From RGIG5612 sp963591145 (GTDB lineage: Bacteria > Bacillota > Clostridia > Lachnospirales > Lachnospiraceae), in NCBI GenBank assembly GCA_963591145.1, contig CAVARE010000041.1:1-18617 (forward strand): a stretch of DNA of 18,617 nt. Direction: 5' to 3'. Below are positions 1 to 7,077 of this stretch, piece after piece. Under the pieces are notes generated by a model, which was not told the DNA's origin, did not search any database, and was given only the letters and a program-made list of their open reading frames with translations. A program made the position numbers and the translations under genes. How positions within the stretch are numbered: the first letter of the stretch is position 1; the number at the start of each line of letters is the position of its first letter.

Positions 1-335
1 CATTATCAATATACTTCCAACCACCGGACCACATCCTGCCGCCTGCGCCAAAGTAATACCAATAACCGTTGATATACTGCCAGCCAGTCTGTACCTTACC
101 GCCTGCACCCAGATAATACCAGTCATTATCAATATACTTCCAACCACCGGACCACATCCTGCCGCCTGCGCCAAAGTAGTACCAGTTATTGTCAATATAT
201 TGCCAACCAGTCTGCATAATACCGCCGCTGCTCAGATAAAACCAGTTATTGTCATCCGAATCATACAACCATCCAGTGACAATGATGCCATCTTTATAAT
301 AATACCAGTTGTCTTCAATATAATGCCAACCATTT
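1..335 (-). repeat. Cell-wall-binding repeat array with a 123-bp higher-order period
   Basis: The array encodes aromatic and glycine repeats of about 20 residues (WYYFGAGG, GWKYID, GWQYI). At the DNA level bases 1-55 and 124-178 are identical, giving a 123-bp (41-codon, two-unit) period that points to recent duplication. The array continues past the window edge. Confidence 0.8.
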
Positions 336-1297
336 TCTGACAGAGCAGGCAATACTTTTTGTTTAGTAATAATTGTATTACATACCGAGCAATGAGAGCC
401 TTCGGTGAGGCCTGTATTGGTCATAGTTGGCTCAACAGCTTCATCAGTTACAATTGTGTGCTCGGACATCGGAAGTTCTTCCTGTTTCGAGACAATAGTT
501 CCGCATATTGAGCAGTGGGCACCTTCGGTGAGACCAGTACTGGTACATGTTGCTTCAACGGCCGGATCAACCACCACATCATGATTCACTATTAACACTA
601 TAAATGAATATTCAACGCCCAACAGACTCTCACAAACGGTAAGCTTTCCAGTGTTTTTTACGGTTCCAAGATATGTAAGGCTTGGATATTCACCAAACTT
701 CTGAAAGATATCCTCTGAACTTCCAGTAAATATAAGATCCTCGCCATTTTCCGTGTAAGAGACTGTATATTCAAGATTGTATAATCTTGTGTCTTCATCA
801 ATGTAATTATAATCGGTATATTTGCACACTGCACCATCCATAGTGCAATGAGTTCCTCGACAGATGTCCTTGCGAACAGTTACCTTTACATCCTTGATGA
901 CATAGATATTGTCAGAATCGTCCACAGTATCCTGAGTGGTCTCACCCAGGATCTGTTCAATGGCCTCATATGAGGCTATTGTAGTCTCTGCCTCATCAGT
1001 TGATTCTTCTTGTATCGAATTAGTTTCAATCTCAGTAATCTCTATGCCAGTTTCATTTACTGTATCAGCAGTGTCGCCATTTTCTTCTGCAGACTGTTCT
1101 TCCGTCGGCTGCTCTTCCACAGGCTCATCGTAATCTTCTGCTAAGATCTCATCTGTTTCCTCTAAGGATTCCGTTTCTGAATATTCAGCAATTCCTTCTT
1201 CCGGCACATATTCATTTTCAATATCAGAAGCAAATACACTGCCGGCACTTGTAAAAACGAATGTCGCTGCCAATACCATTGCAATTATTTTTTTCAT
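1..1297 (-). CDS. Secreted surface protein with cell-wall-binding repeats (3' end outside window)
   Basis: The reading frame is open from ATG at 1297 down to base 1 (432 residues, no stop), so the gene is cut by the window edge. GGGAGG precedes the ATG at a good distance. Residues 1-20 form a signal peptide (MKK, hydrophobic core, VFA then SD). Residues about 21-105 are very acidic (Glu/Asp/Thr/Ser). A middle region of unknown fold follows. Two similar repeats with the pattern TGLTEG-x-HCS-x-C (about residues 248-310) resemble the CxxC repeats common in clostridial surface proteins. From about residue 320 the protein becomes choline-binding/glucan-binding-type repeats (GW-x-YI-x-x-x-WYY and GAGG units), which usually hold a protein on wall polymers. 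No catalytic domain is visible in the part present, so its activity is unknown. It could be an adhesin or a wall hydrolase with the catalytic part elsewhere. Confidence 0.85.
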   Translation of the reverse strand, partial: MKKIIAMVLAATFVFTSAGSVFASDIENEYVPEEGIAEYSETESLEETDEILAEDYDEPVEEQPTEEQSAEENGDTADTVNETGIEITEIETNSIQEESTDEAETTIASYEAIEQILGETTQDTVDDSDNIYVIKDVKVTVRKDICRGTHCTMDGAVCKYTDYNYIDEDTRLYNLEYTVSYTENGEDLIFTGSSEDIFQKFGEYPSLTYLGTVKNTGKLTVCESLLGVEYSFIVLIVNHDVVVDPAVEATCTSTGLTEGAHCSICGTIVSKQEELPMSEHTIVTDEAVEPTMTNTGLTEGSHCSVCNTIITKQKVLPALSENGWHYIEDNWYYYKDGIIVTGWLYDSDDNNWFYLSSGGIMQTGWQYIDNNWYYFGAGGRMWSGGWKYIDNDWYYLGAGGKVQTGWQYINGYWYYFGAGGRMWSGGWKYIDN

Positions 1298-1387
1298 GCT
1301 GTCCTCCCAATAATTAACAGCTGTAACAGGCTGTCAGCAATATACACACGACTTCTGTCCATTCATCATTTTGAAAATACAACAAAA

Positions 1388-1416
1388 GGACTTGCAGCAC
1401 AAAATGCTGCAAGTCC
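1388..1416 (-). terminator. Intrinsic terminator inside the surface-protein leader
   Basis: Perfect 12-bp arms (GGACTTGCAGCA and its complement) flank a 5-nt loop. Read on the minus strand the hairpin is followed by TTTTGTTGTATTTT. It lies between the candidate promoter and the gene start, so it either attenuates this gene or ends a transcript from further upstream. A weaker hairpin (1443-1459, minus) with its own T-rich tract lies just before it. Confidence 0.65.
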
Positions 1417-1505
1417 CCTGAACTATAACAACCAAAAACAAACAGCCCGTTTAAGGCTGCCCATAAAGCTGTCCGTCTACCTATCTGTTTGCCTGTCAAT
1501 GCGTA

Positions 1506-1533
1506 TATATAAACATATATCCTGTCAAGTCAA
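1506..1533 (-). promoter_or_regulatory. Candidate sigma-A promoter of the surface-protein gene
   Basis: On the minus strand TTGACT (1533-1528) and TATATA (1511-1506) are separated by 16 bp. Initiation near 1499 would give an approximately 200-nt leader ahead of the ATG at 1297. The flanking AT-rich sequence makes the exact -10 ambiguous. Confidence 0.4.
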
Positions 1534-1803
1534 AATAAAAGATGCCTGTAGCATAGTAACATTTTTCATTAATTAGCGCAATAATAAAGCCCGAATTATT
1601 CATAGAACAATCTCATAACTGAAAATCGGACTATGATTTTTCAAAAACTGTCCTTGCAACTTTAAGCCGTCATTATCATCCTAAAAAAGGGTATAAAATC
1701 CCTGCGGAAGGGAAATAGGCGGTTTGAAGATTTCAAGGTTCATCAATAGTTGCTATTCCAGCTGTACCTTCAGATTTATATGGGCAGCTGCTGCACAGCT
1801 TGA
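1534..1803. other. Intergenic stretch with no recognised gene
   Basis: No convincing reading frame or RNA is seen here. The right part (about 1740-1803) may be decayed 5' sequence of the transposase that becomes recognisable from about 1804, but I could not align it with confidence. Confidence 0.4.
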
Positions 1804-2328
1804 ATGTTATATATCCTGCTGAATGGACTACCTTTGCGGCAATCTTCAGCAACTTCAGACGGACCGTATCGATGCATTGTTCATCAGATCAGATACACGA
1901 CAAAGTTTGTATCCTATAAAGATATTAAGCCATTTATGAAGGATCTGAAAAGCGTTTATCAGGCTGACACGGAGGAGCTTGCACTATCTGCCATGGACGT
2001 CCTTGAAGAAAACTGGGGGAAGAAATATCCTTCATCAATAGCTTCGTGGCGTAACAACTGGCCTCAGCTTTCAACATATTTCAAGTACCCTGCTGAAATC
2101 CGTAAGGTCATTATATACAACAAATTCGATAGAGAACTACAACCGCCAACTCCGCAAGGTAACAAAAACCAGAACCGTTTTTCCTACAAATGATGCCTTA
2201 TTCAAACTGCTATATCTGGCTATGATGGATATCACAAAAAAATGGACTGGAAAAGCCTGGAACTGGGGCAGACGTTGGACCAGTTCTGCATCTATTTCGG
2301 GGACCGTATCCAGCCGGAGGATCTGTAG
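1804..2328 (+). pseudogene. IS256-family (mutator type) transposase remnant
   Basis: This is the C-terminal part of an IS256-family DDE transposase. Recognisable pieces in order are RCIVHQIR, FVSYKDIKPFMKDLK, a WGKKYPSSIASW block, LSTYFKYP, then TNSIENYNRQLRKVTKT, FPTNDALFKLLYLAMMDITKKWTG and finally DQFCIYFGD-R ending at TAG 2326-2328. These pieces are in different frames. There is a shift near 2117 (before the TNSIEN block), another near 2270 (within the WNWG run), and probably one near 1835. The N-terminal half, with the DNA-binding region and the first catalytic acid, is absent. No left terminal repeat matching the right side was found. It is a dead fragment; the element that supplied it may exist intact elsewhere in the genome. 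Confidence 0.85.
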
Positions 2329-2342
2329 ATCATGGATTCTCT

Positions 2343-2397
2343 GCCATGTAAAGGGTAAAATGAACGCCTGCCGATTGGCAGGCGCCCTTGACATGGC
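2343..2397. repeat. Nested inverted repeat behind the transposase remnant
   Basis: Three stacked stems are visible: GCCATGT 2343-2349 with ACATGGC 2391-2397, AAGGG 2351-2355 with CCCTT 2385-2389, and CGCCTGCC 2365-2372 with GGCAGGCG 2377-2384 around a 4-nt loop. An unpaired 9-nt stretch interrupts the left side. There is no T-tract, so it is not a typical terminator. It lies between the transposase stop and a TAAAAATAATTTTGTG stretch (about 2412-2427) that resembles an IS256-family right end. It is probably part of the insertion element. Confidence 0.6.
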
Positions 2398-2501
2398 CTT
2401 ATCAGATCTGTAAAAATAATTTTGTGTCAACCAACGCAATATTCCTTTATGTAATCAGTGAAGTACAGGCAACACCAGTACAAAATAATCAATATTTTCT
2501 G

Positions 2502-2529
2502 TTGAACGAGCCAATATTGGTTGTATAAT
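2502..2529 (+). promoter_or_regulatory. lrgAB promoter with palindrome in the spacer
   Basis: TTGAAC (2502-2507) and a perfect TATAAT (2524-2529) are 16 bp apart. The spacer contains the perfect palindrome CCAATATTGG (2511-2520), which is well placed for a repressor or activator site. Confidence 0.75.
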
Positions 2530-2562
2530 AGCGGATATCTTACTCTTCAGAGGGATCCGCTA
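2529..2562 (+). promoter_or_regulatory. Inverted repeat over the lrgA start region
   Basis: TAGCGGAT (2529-2536) and ATCCGCTA (2555-2562) are perfect complements 18 bp apart. The right arm ends in the A of the lrgA ATG and the ribosome binding site AGAGGG lies between the arms. The left arm overlaps the -10 and the expected start of transcription, so a DNA operator is more likely than an mRNA hairpin. Confidence 0.5.
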
Positions 2563-2936
2563 TGAAATATTTAAAACAATTTCTGATTATTTTAACAATA
2601 TCGCTCATCGGAGAGATTCTTAAATCACTGATTCCCCTTCCGATTCCTGCCAGCATCTATGGCATGGTTATTTTATTTATCTGCCTGCTCACAGGCGTTA
2701 TCAAGCTCGAAGATGTGCGGGATGTCGGAACATTTCTCATACAGATAATGCCTGTCATGTTCATTCCCGCAGGGGTTGAGCTTATGGCTTCCTGGAACGT
2801 ACTCTCACCTGTACTGGTTCCTGCATCAGTCATAACTGTCGTGGCACTCATCACGGTCATGGTCGTTACCGGAAGGGTTTCTCAGAAAATTATTCGTATT
2901 GATAGAAAGCGCAGCAAGGAAAATCCGCGATCATAG
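2562..2936 (+). CDS. lrgA: LrgA/CidA-family membrane protein
   Basis: This small integral membrane protein (124 residues, about four membrane segments) carries the LrgA/CidA signature. That is a PLPIPASIYGM stretch at about residues 25-37, then a hydrophobic segment and MFIPAGVELM at about 70-79. Length and layout match the family. Family members were first described as holin-like modulators of autolysis in Staphylococcus. LrgA/LrgB-type pairs are now also known as small-acid (pyruvate-type) uptake systems in Bacillus and Streptococcus, and which role applies here cannot be told from sequence. The start is fixed by AGAGGG 8 nt upstream. The basic C-terminal tail (RKRSKENPRS) should be cytoplasmic. 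It is first in a two-gene unit with lrgB. Confidence 0.93.
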   Translation: MKYLKQFLIILTISLIGEILKSLIPLPIPASIYGMVILFICLLTGVIKLEDVRDVGTFLIQIMPVMFIPAGVELMASWNVLSPVLVPASVITVVALITVMVVTGRVSQKIIRIDRKRSKENPRS

Positions 2937-2998
2937 GGCAATTTTATTTTTAGCTGCAGTTTAAAAATGTAATGACATATAAAGGATAATAAATAGCC

Positions 2999-3694
2999 AT
3001 GAATGAATTCTTCCAGACATCGGCATTTGCCGGAGTGGCACTTAGCCTGATTGCATATTTTATAGGTGATTTTCTTAAAAAAAAATTTAAGCTGGGATTC
3101 TTAAATCCGCTGCTGATCTCCATCATTATCACTATAGCCGTGCTTTTGATTGCTCACGTAGACTACGAAGCATATAATCAAAGTGCCAAATACATCAGCT
3201 GGTTTTTAACACCTGCTACAGTCTGCCTTGCGATTCCAATGTATGAGCAGTGGCAGCTGCTAAAGAAAAATTACAAGGCAGTATTTCTGGGAATATTAAG
3301 CGGCGTGCTGACAAGCCTCATTACGATATTTGTTATCGCTAAGATAATGCACCTGTCGCATATAGAATATGTAACGATGCTTCCAAAGTCCATCACAACT
3401 GCCATCGGTATGGGTGTCTCTGAGGAGCTGGGAGGATATGTAACCATAACAGTCGCTGTTATTATAATCACTGGAGTTCTCGGCAATATTCTCGCAGAAG
3501 TTATATGTAAGATATTTAAAATAGAAGAACCCATCTCCAAGGGGCTCGCCATAGGCACGTCATCACATGCTATAGGCACTGCCAAGGCCATGGAAATGGG
3601 TGAAATCGAAGGTGCCATGAGTTCACTGTCAATCGCCATCAGCGGTGTGCTGACAGTCGTGCTCGCACCGATATTTGCGGGATTTATTCAATAA
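2999..3694 (+). CDS. lrgB: LrgB-family membrane protein
   Basis: This 231-residue, highly hydrophobic protein of the LrgB/CidB/PLGG1-type family works with LrgA. Family hallmarks visible are NPLLISI near residues 37-43, LTPATVCLAIPMYEQ near 70-84, LPKSITTAIGMGVSEELGG near 127-145, and the glycine- and histidine-rich GTSSHAIGTAKAMEMGE near 186-202. The length is that expected for a complete member. It follows lrgA by 62 nt with AAAGGAT upstream of the ATG, so the two are probably co-transcribed from the promoter at 2502. The neighbouring genes are unrelated and on the other strand, so the pair is a self-contained cassette. Transport of pyruvate or another small organic acid, or control of murein hydrolase activity, are the known options. 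Confidence 0.94.
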   Translation: MNEFFQTSAFAGVALSLIAYFIGDFLKKKFKLGFLNPLLISIIITIAVLLIAHVDYEAYNQSAKYISWFLTPATVCLAIPMYEQWQLLKKNYKAVFLGILSGVLTSLITIFVIAKIMHLSHIEYVTMLPKSITTAIGMGVSEELGGYVTITVAVIIITGVLGNILAEVICKIFKIEEPISKGLAIGTSSHAIGTAKAMEMGEIEGAMSSLSIAISGVLTVVLAPIFAGFIQ

Positions 3695-3699
3695 GAGAT

Positions 3700-3807
3700 C
3701 TATCGGCATATACAGATAATCCCGCACATTTCATAAGCTTTCTGGTATTTCTTAGCAAACGCATACGCATCATTTTCTTTTTCTTCATCAGAACATAAAC
3801 GTTTCAT
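3700..3807 (-). CDS. Possible 35-residue small protein
   Basis: The frame runs ATG at 3807 to TAG at 3702-3700 and encodes a Lys/Glu-rich N-terminal half and a Cys-containing C-terminus (MCGIICICR). GGAG lies 11 nt before the ATG, which is acceptable but not strong. It would follow the HD-domain gene on the same strand with a 39-nt gap. It resembles nothing I recognise and may be chance. Confidence 0.2.
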   Translation of the reverse strand: MKRLCSDEEKENDAYAFAKKYQKAYEMCGIICICR

Positions 3808-3846
3808 AATGGGTACCACTCCATGTGCGGAGGTATCTCCCAGCCC

Positions 3847-4338
3847 CTACAGCCCGAACATGGTATTTATCAGATGCAGGCCTGTCCTGGTCTCGAAGAC
3901 TTTATCCCTGAAATTAATAATCGCTTCCTTCTTCAGATTATCTTCCATGGCATTAACCAGAAAATCTGCTTCCAGAAGGGCTCGGTAATCGAGCCCTTCT
4001 ATATTTTCATAAGTATGATGGTGCGCGATCAGATAGCATACGCGTTCAATCTCGTTTGCCGTAACTTCTGGGAATTCTGCCAGCATCCTCCTGGCATACG
4101 CAGGGCCTTCTTGTTCCTGCAGTTTGCCATCGCAGCGGCCATACTTCTCCTCCGATGGTCTGATTCCGATATCATGCATTATTGATGCAATATCCAGAAC
4201 ACGCTGCTCCTCTGGCGGCAGCCCTTCCTTCACACCGATCACATGAGCGAATTCATATACCTTGATGAAGTGCTGTATTCGCTTAGGATCCCCTGCGTTA
4301 AATTCCGTCATTTTTATGATCAACTCATCTGTTATCAT
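3847..4338 (-). CDS. HD-domain metal-dependent phosphohydrolase
   Basis: This is a 163-residue soluble single-domain HD-superfamily protein. The metal site is complete in outline: H23 in an IQHFIKVYEFAH helix, the H55-D56 pair in ASIMHDIG, histidines 106-108 in LIAHHHT, and D125 in LLEADFLV. HD proteins hydrolyse phosphomonoesters or phosphodiesters, often of nucleotides; the substrate cannot be named here. It begins 25 nt after the stop of the tannase-like gene, with GAAGG in front of the ATG, so the two probably share an mRNA. There is no obvious functional link between a secreted esterase and a cytoplasmic phosphohydrolase, so the pairing may be loose. Confidence 0.85.
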   Translation of the reverse strand: MITDELIIKMTEFNAGDPKRIQHFIKVYEFAHVIGVKEGLPPEEQRVLDIASIMHDIGIRPSEEKYGRCDGKLQEQEGPAYARRMLAEFPEVTANEIERVCYLIAHHHTYENIEGLDYRALLEADFLVNAMEDNLKKEAIINFRDKVFETRTGLHLINTMFGL

Positions 4339-4363
4339 GTCGTCGTACCTTCACTTTCATAAA

Positions 4364-6796
4364 TTATTCAGCCGCATTGAAGAGCTCTGCCAGTGTGTCC
4401 GCATGCTCCTCAAATACTGCCAGCACTGATCTGTCCCAATGCCTTGCATCTCTCGTGCTGTCGCCAAATACATAATCTTCCTGGCCATAGTCGATGACAT
4501 CGAATCCCGGCACTGCCTTGCTGGCATTATCTGTTCTGTACTTCGCAGCGTCAGCCAGGCTAAATGACACATTATTGATGTCCTCATAGTCCACCCAGGC
4601 GGTCAGATCATCGCCCGTCGGCTCCTCGGCGTCACCATTTGCCGTAAGCGGCGCAGCCTCTTCCTTCACTGCCTCAACGCCTGACACATACTCGCCATAC
4701 ATCTTGTCCACGTAGTATGCAAATGAACTGCCTAATATCTCTGATGGCACGTGGCCGCCGTTCCACTGCCATTCAATGTCGGCATCTGTGCCTGCGTTCA
4801 GAAATGCGATCTGAAGATTCAGGGATGCGAACATCGACATATCGCCCTCGGCTGCGCCCATCATTATACGAATCCATTGTGGACCACTCGTGCCCTCTGC
4901 GCCAATGTAGTTAAGCGGGTTATACAGTTCAACCTGATTATTGCCGTAACGGTCACCAGATTCAACCTTTTCTATATCTTCCTTATAAGATGCCACCATT
5001 TCGTCAAATGTCACATAATTAGCAGAATCTACTGTACTGCCTGTGCCCTGAGTGGTGCCGGCATCCGGCGTTCCGACAGTCATAGTATCTCCAGTGCTGT
5101 TAGCTGCCACCTCAGCATTGGCTATAGCTGTCTCACTGGCTGCCTCGCCGCCTTCTGATGCTCCCTCGGCATTGGCCTCACCTGGCATTGCATCTGGAGC
5201 TGCCTCAGCTGCACCCGTATTATCTGGTGCATCTGGCGCTGCCTCACCGGCAGATTCTCCGTCGCCTGATGCACCAGGATCGCCCTGTGGAGGTGTGCCG
5301 CCAGGGCCGCCGGCAGATCCGCCCTGAGACTTAGCTGCATATCTTCCCTCAATGAAGGCCTCTGCCTTATCCTCTGAGGTCATCTGCGCCACTTCTTCAT
5401 CGCTCAGTGCCCGTCCACTGTCATCAAACCATGTCCAGCCCTCAGCATAGTCTAGATTGTCCAGATACCACTGCAGGTTCTGTGTGAATTCTGCCAGATA
5501 CAGGTCGAGATACGTGCCTCCGTAGCCGTTAGTATCTGCATATTTTTCTGTATCATATTCGATCGTAAGTGCCACCGTATCATCCATATCGCCATCTGCA
5601 TTCAGATCAAATCCCACCTGTGACTCCTGAACCGACAGATTCTGGCCATTGATATACGCCATATATTCTTCCGACAGATATGCCGCTACCTGCTTCTGGA
5701 ACGGCGAATTGAAATCATATGTCGTATCCATATAATACTCGAAGGCCATACTCATATCGCCCTCGGCCAGGGATGTGATCGCCGAATATGCCACGCAGCC
5801 CCATGCGCCGTCCGAGATCTCATATTCCGTGCCGTCGATTGTCACAGCATTTGCATATGAACCATCTTCATTACGATAGATTCCCACTGCACCAGACTCG
5901 ATCTCGTAATCGTAGAAATCCTCCGCGTCACCTGTTGCCGCAAACATCGTGGCATGAGCACCGCCGCCCGAGCCGCCTGTCGTCACCAGATAATCGATGC
6001 ATCCCGGCAAATTGCCCAGCAACACGTTATACTTTATAAATCTCGCCGCATTCTTCTGATCTACCAGGCACAACGGCGCATCGCCTGTATAATATGTGTT
6101 GCCGTCAGCGTCTGTCGCTGTATCTTGTTTGCCTCTGTTACCGCAGGATACGTTGATGTAGCCATTCGCTGCATAGGTCGTAGCCGCCTTGCTGTTATTA
6201 GATGAACCATATCCTGCCGCACCTGTGTTTAGGATGATTGGCGCCGTTGCTGCCGTATAGGTCTGGCCATTCGGACTAACGATCTGTGCGTCGTAGTCTA
6301 TTACCAGCCTTCCCTTCACCGTCTCCGTATATACCTGAACATCGGCTGCGTCTTCTGATTCCAGGCTGGCTACAATATCTGCAATTCCGTCTCCATCAGT
6401 ATCGATGCCCTTCACGTATGCACCCGGCACGCATACCGACACGCCCTGCTGTCCTTCCAGCTCAGGATATGCTACCGCCGTCACAACTGACATAACCCAT
6501 GCATCAGCCGACTCGTTATAGCTCCACTCCTGATCCGCATTGTTGGCGAGATTCAGCTTCTCTTCGATATACTCCCTGTCAGATGCAGTCTGCTCGTCCA
6601 TCGCATCTGCTGCCTGATCAGACTGCTCATTTGCCGTCTGTTCACCTTCCATGGCCGCTGACTGCTCACTTTCTGAGACTACAGCCTGCGTACCCTCTGA
6701 GACGCTATTTTGCGCTCCGCTCTCTGCAGCATACGCCGGCATCCCCAGTGCCATCGTCGCCACCAGCATTACTGCCATGATCCTTCTCCTTACCAT
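4364..6796 (-). CDS. Secreted tannase-like alpha/beta-hydrolase (esterase)
   Basis: The 810-residue exported protein has a signal peptide at residues 1-23 (RRR, hydrophobic core, AYA). Residues 24-75 are a low-complexity Glu/Gln/Ala/Ser spacer. The hydrolase core starts at about 95. ILNTGAAGYG (188-197) looks like the oxyanion region, SCGNRGK (217-223) matches the Cys-containing loop of bacterial tannases, and GGSGGGAH (274-281) is the nucleophile elbow with Ser276. The C-terminal half has NPLNYIG (626-632), GAAEGDMS (647-654, candidate Asp652) and NGGHVPSE (679-686, candidate His682), in the order and spacing of bacterial (Lactobacillus-type) tannases. Residues about 490-590 are a Gly/Ala/Pro/Glu linker. 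AGGAGG before the ATG fixes the start. The substrate may be a plant phenolic ester, but a wall or polysaccharide ester is also possible. It sits downstream of the thrS terminator and ahead of the HD gene. Confidence 0.75.
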   Translation of the reverse strand: MVRRRIMAVMLVATMALGMPAYAAESGAQNSVSEGTQAVVSESEQSAAMEGEQTANEQSDQAADAMDEQTASDREYIEEKLNLANNADQEWSYNESADAWVMSVVTAVAYPELEGQQGVSVCVPGAYVKGIDTDGDGIADIVASLESEDAADVQVYTETVKGRLVIDYDAQIVSPNGQTYTAATAPIILNTGAAGYGSSNNSKAATTYAANGYINVSCGNRGKQDTATDADGNTYYTGDAPLCLVDQKNAARFIKYNVLLGNLPGCIDYLVTTGGSGGGAHATMFAATGDAEDFYDYEIESGAVGIYRNEDGSYANAVTIDGTEYEISDGAWGCVAYSAITSLAEGDMSMAFEYYMDTTYDFNSPFQKQVAAYLSEEYMAYINGQNLSVQESQVGFDLNADGDMDDTVALTIEYDTEKYADTNGYGGTYLDLYLAEFTQNLQWYLDNLDYAEGWTWFDDSGRALSDEEVAQMTSEDKAEAFIEGRYAAKSQGGSAGGPGGTPPQGDPGASGDGESAGEAAPDAPDNTGAAEAAPDAMPGEANAEGASEGGEAASETAIANAEVAANSTGDTMTVGTPDAGTTQGTGSTVDSANYVTFDEMVASYKEDIEKVESGDRYGNNQVELYNPLNYIGAEGTSGPQWIRIMMGAAEGDMSMFASLNLQIAFLNAGTDADIEWQWNGGHVPSEILGSSFAYYVDKMYGEYVSGVEAVKEEAAPLTANGDAEEPTGDDLTAWVDYEDINNVSFSLADAAKYRTDNASKAVPGFDVIDYGQEDYVFGDSTRDARHWDRSVLAVFEEHADTLAELFNAAE

Positions 6797-6980
6797 AATA
6801 CTTTCCTCCTGAATATTATTTATACGTAACTATTCCAAACCATAGGTATACATAGAAGCTGCCAGCAGCAGGTTCTATATAATGAGTTCTGAATAGTTTA
6901 CTTAGGCTTTGCAGCCATTTTTCCCTTGCATCTGACAGAGGTGTTGCACATTATTGCCGTCAGATCTTTCATAAACAACA
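6797..6980 (-). promoter_or_regulatory. Leader and probable promoter region of the tannase-like gene
   Basis: This stretch between the thrS terminator and the esterase start must hold its promoter if the terminator works. On the minus strand TATATA near 6881-6876 is the best -10, without a good -35. A small GCTGC-TG-GCAGC hairpin lies in the presumed leader. AGGAGG is the only strong site. Confidence 0.3.
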
Positions 6981-7010
6981 TACGGGTGGCTGAAATCTCA
7001 GCCACCCGTA
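6981..7010 (-). terminator. Intrinsic terminator of the thrS operon
   Basis: Perfect 13-bp arms (TACGGGTGGCTGA and its complement) surround a 4-nt loop. On the minus strand the stem is followed by a T-rich run (TGTTGTTTATG). It lies 67 nt past the thrS stop and before the next gene on the same strand. Confidence 0.85.
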
Positions 7011-7077
7011 CTTGCATTAATTATTAATTCCTTATTCGCAGCCCTTCAGGCAGCGTAACTCATATTCTTTTATCGTC

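Noticed and set aside
1314..1499. 61-codon minus-strand frame ahead of the surface-protein gene
   Set aside because: It runs through the terminator hairpins of the leader and has no ribosome binding site.
1417..1500. Leader resembling a c-di-GMP-I riboswitch (a GGCAAAC stretch near 1496-1488)
   Set aside because: Beyond that short match, the GAAA tetraloop arm and the paired receptor sequences of the class are not visible.
5052..5327. 91-codon Ala/Pro/Ser-rich plus-strand frame
   Set aside because: It is the antisense shadow of the Gly/Ala/Pro linker in the tannase-like gene.
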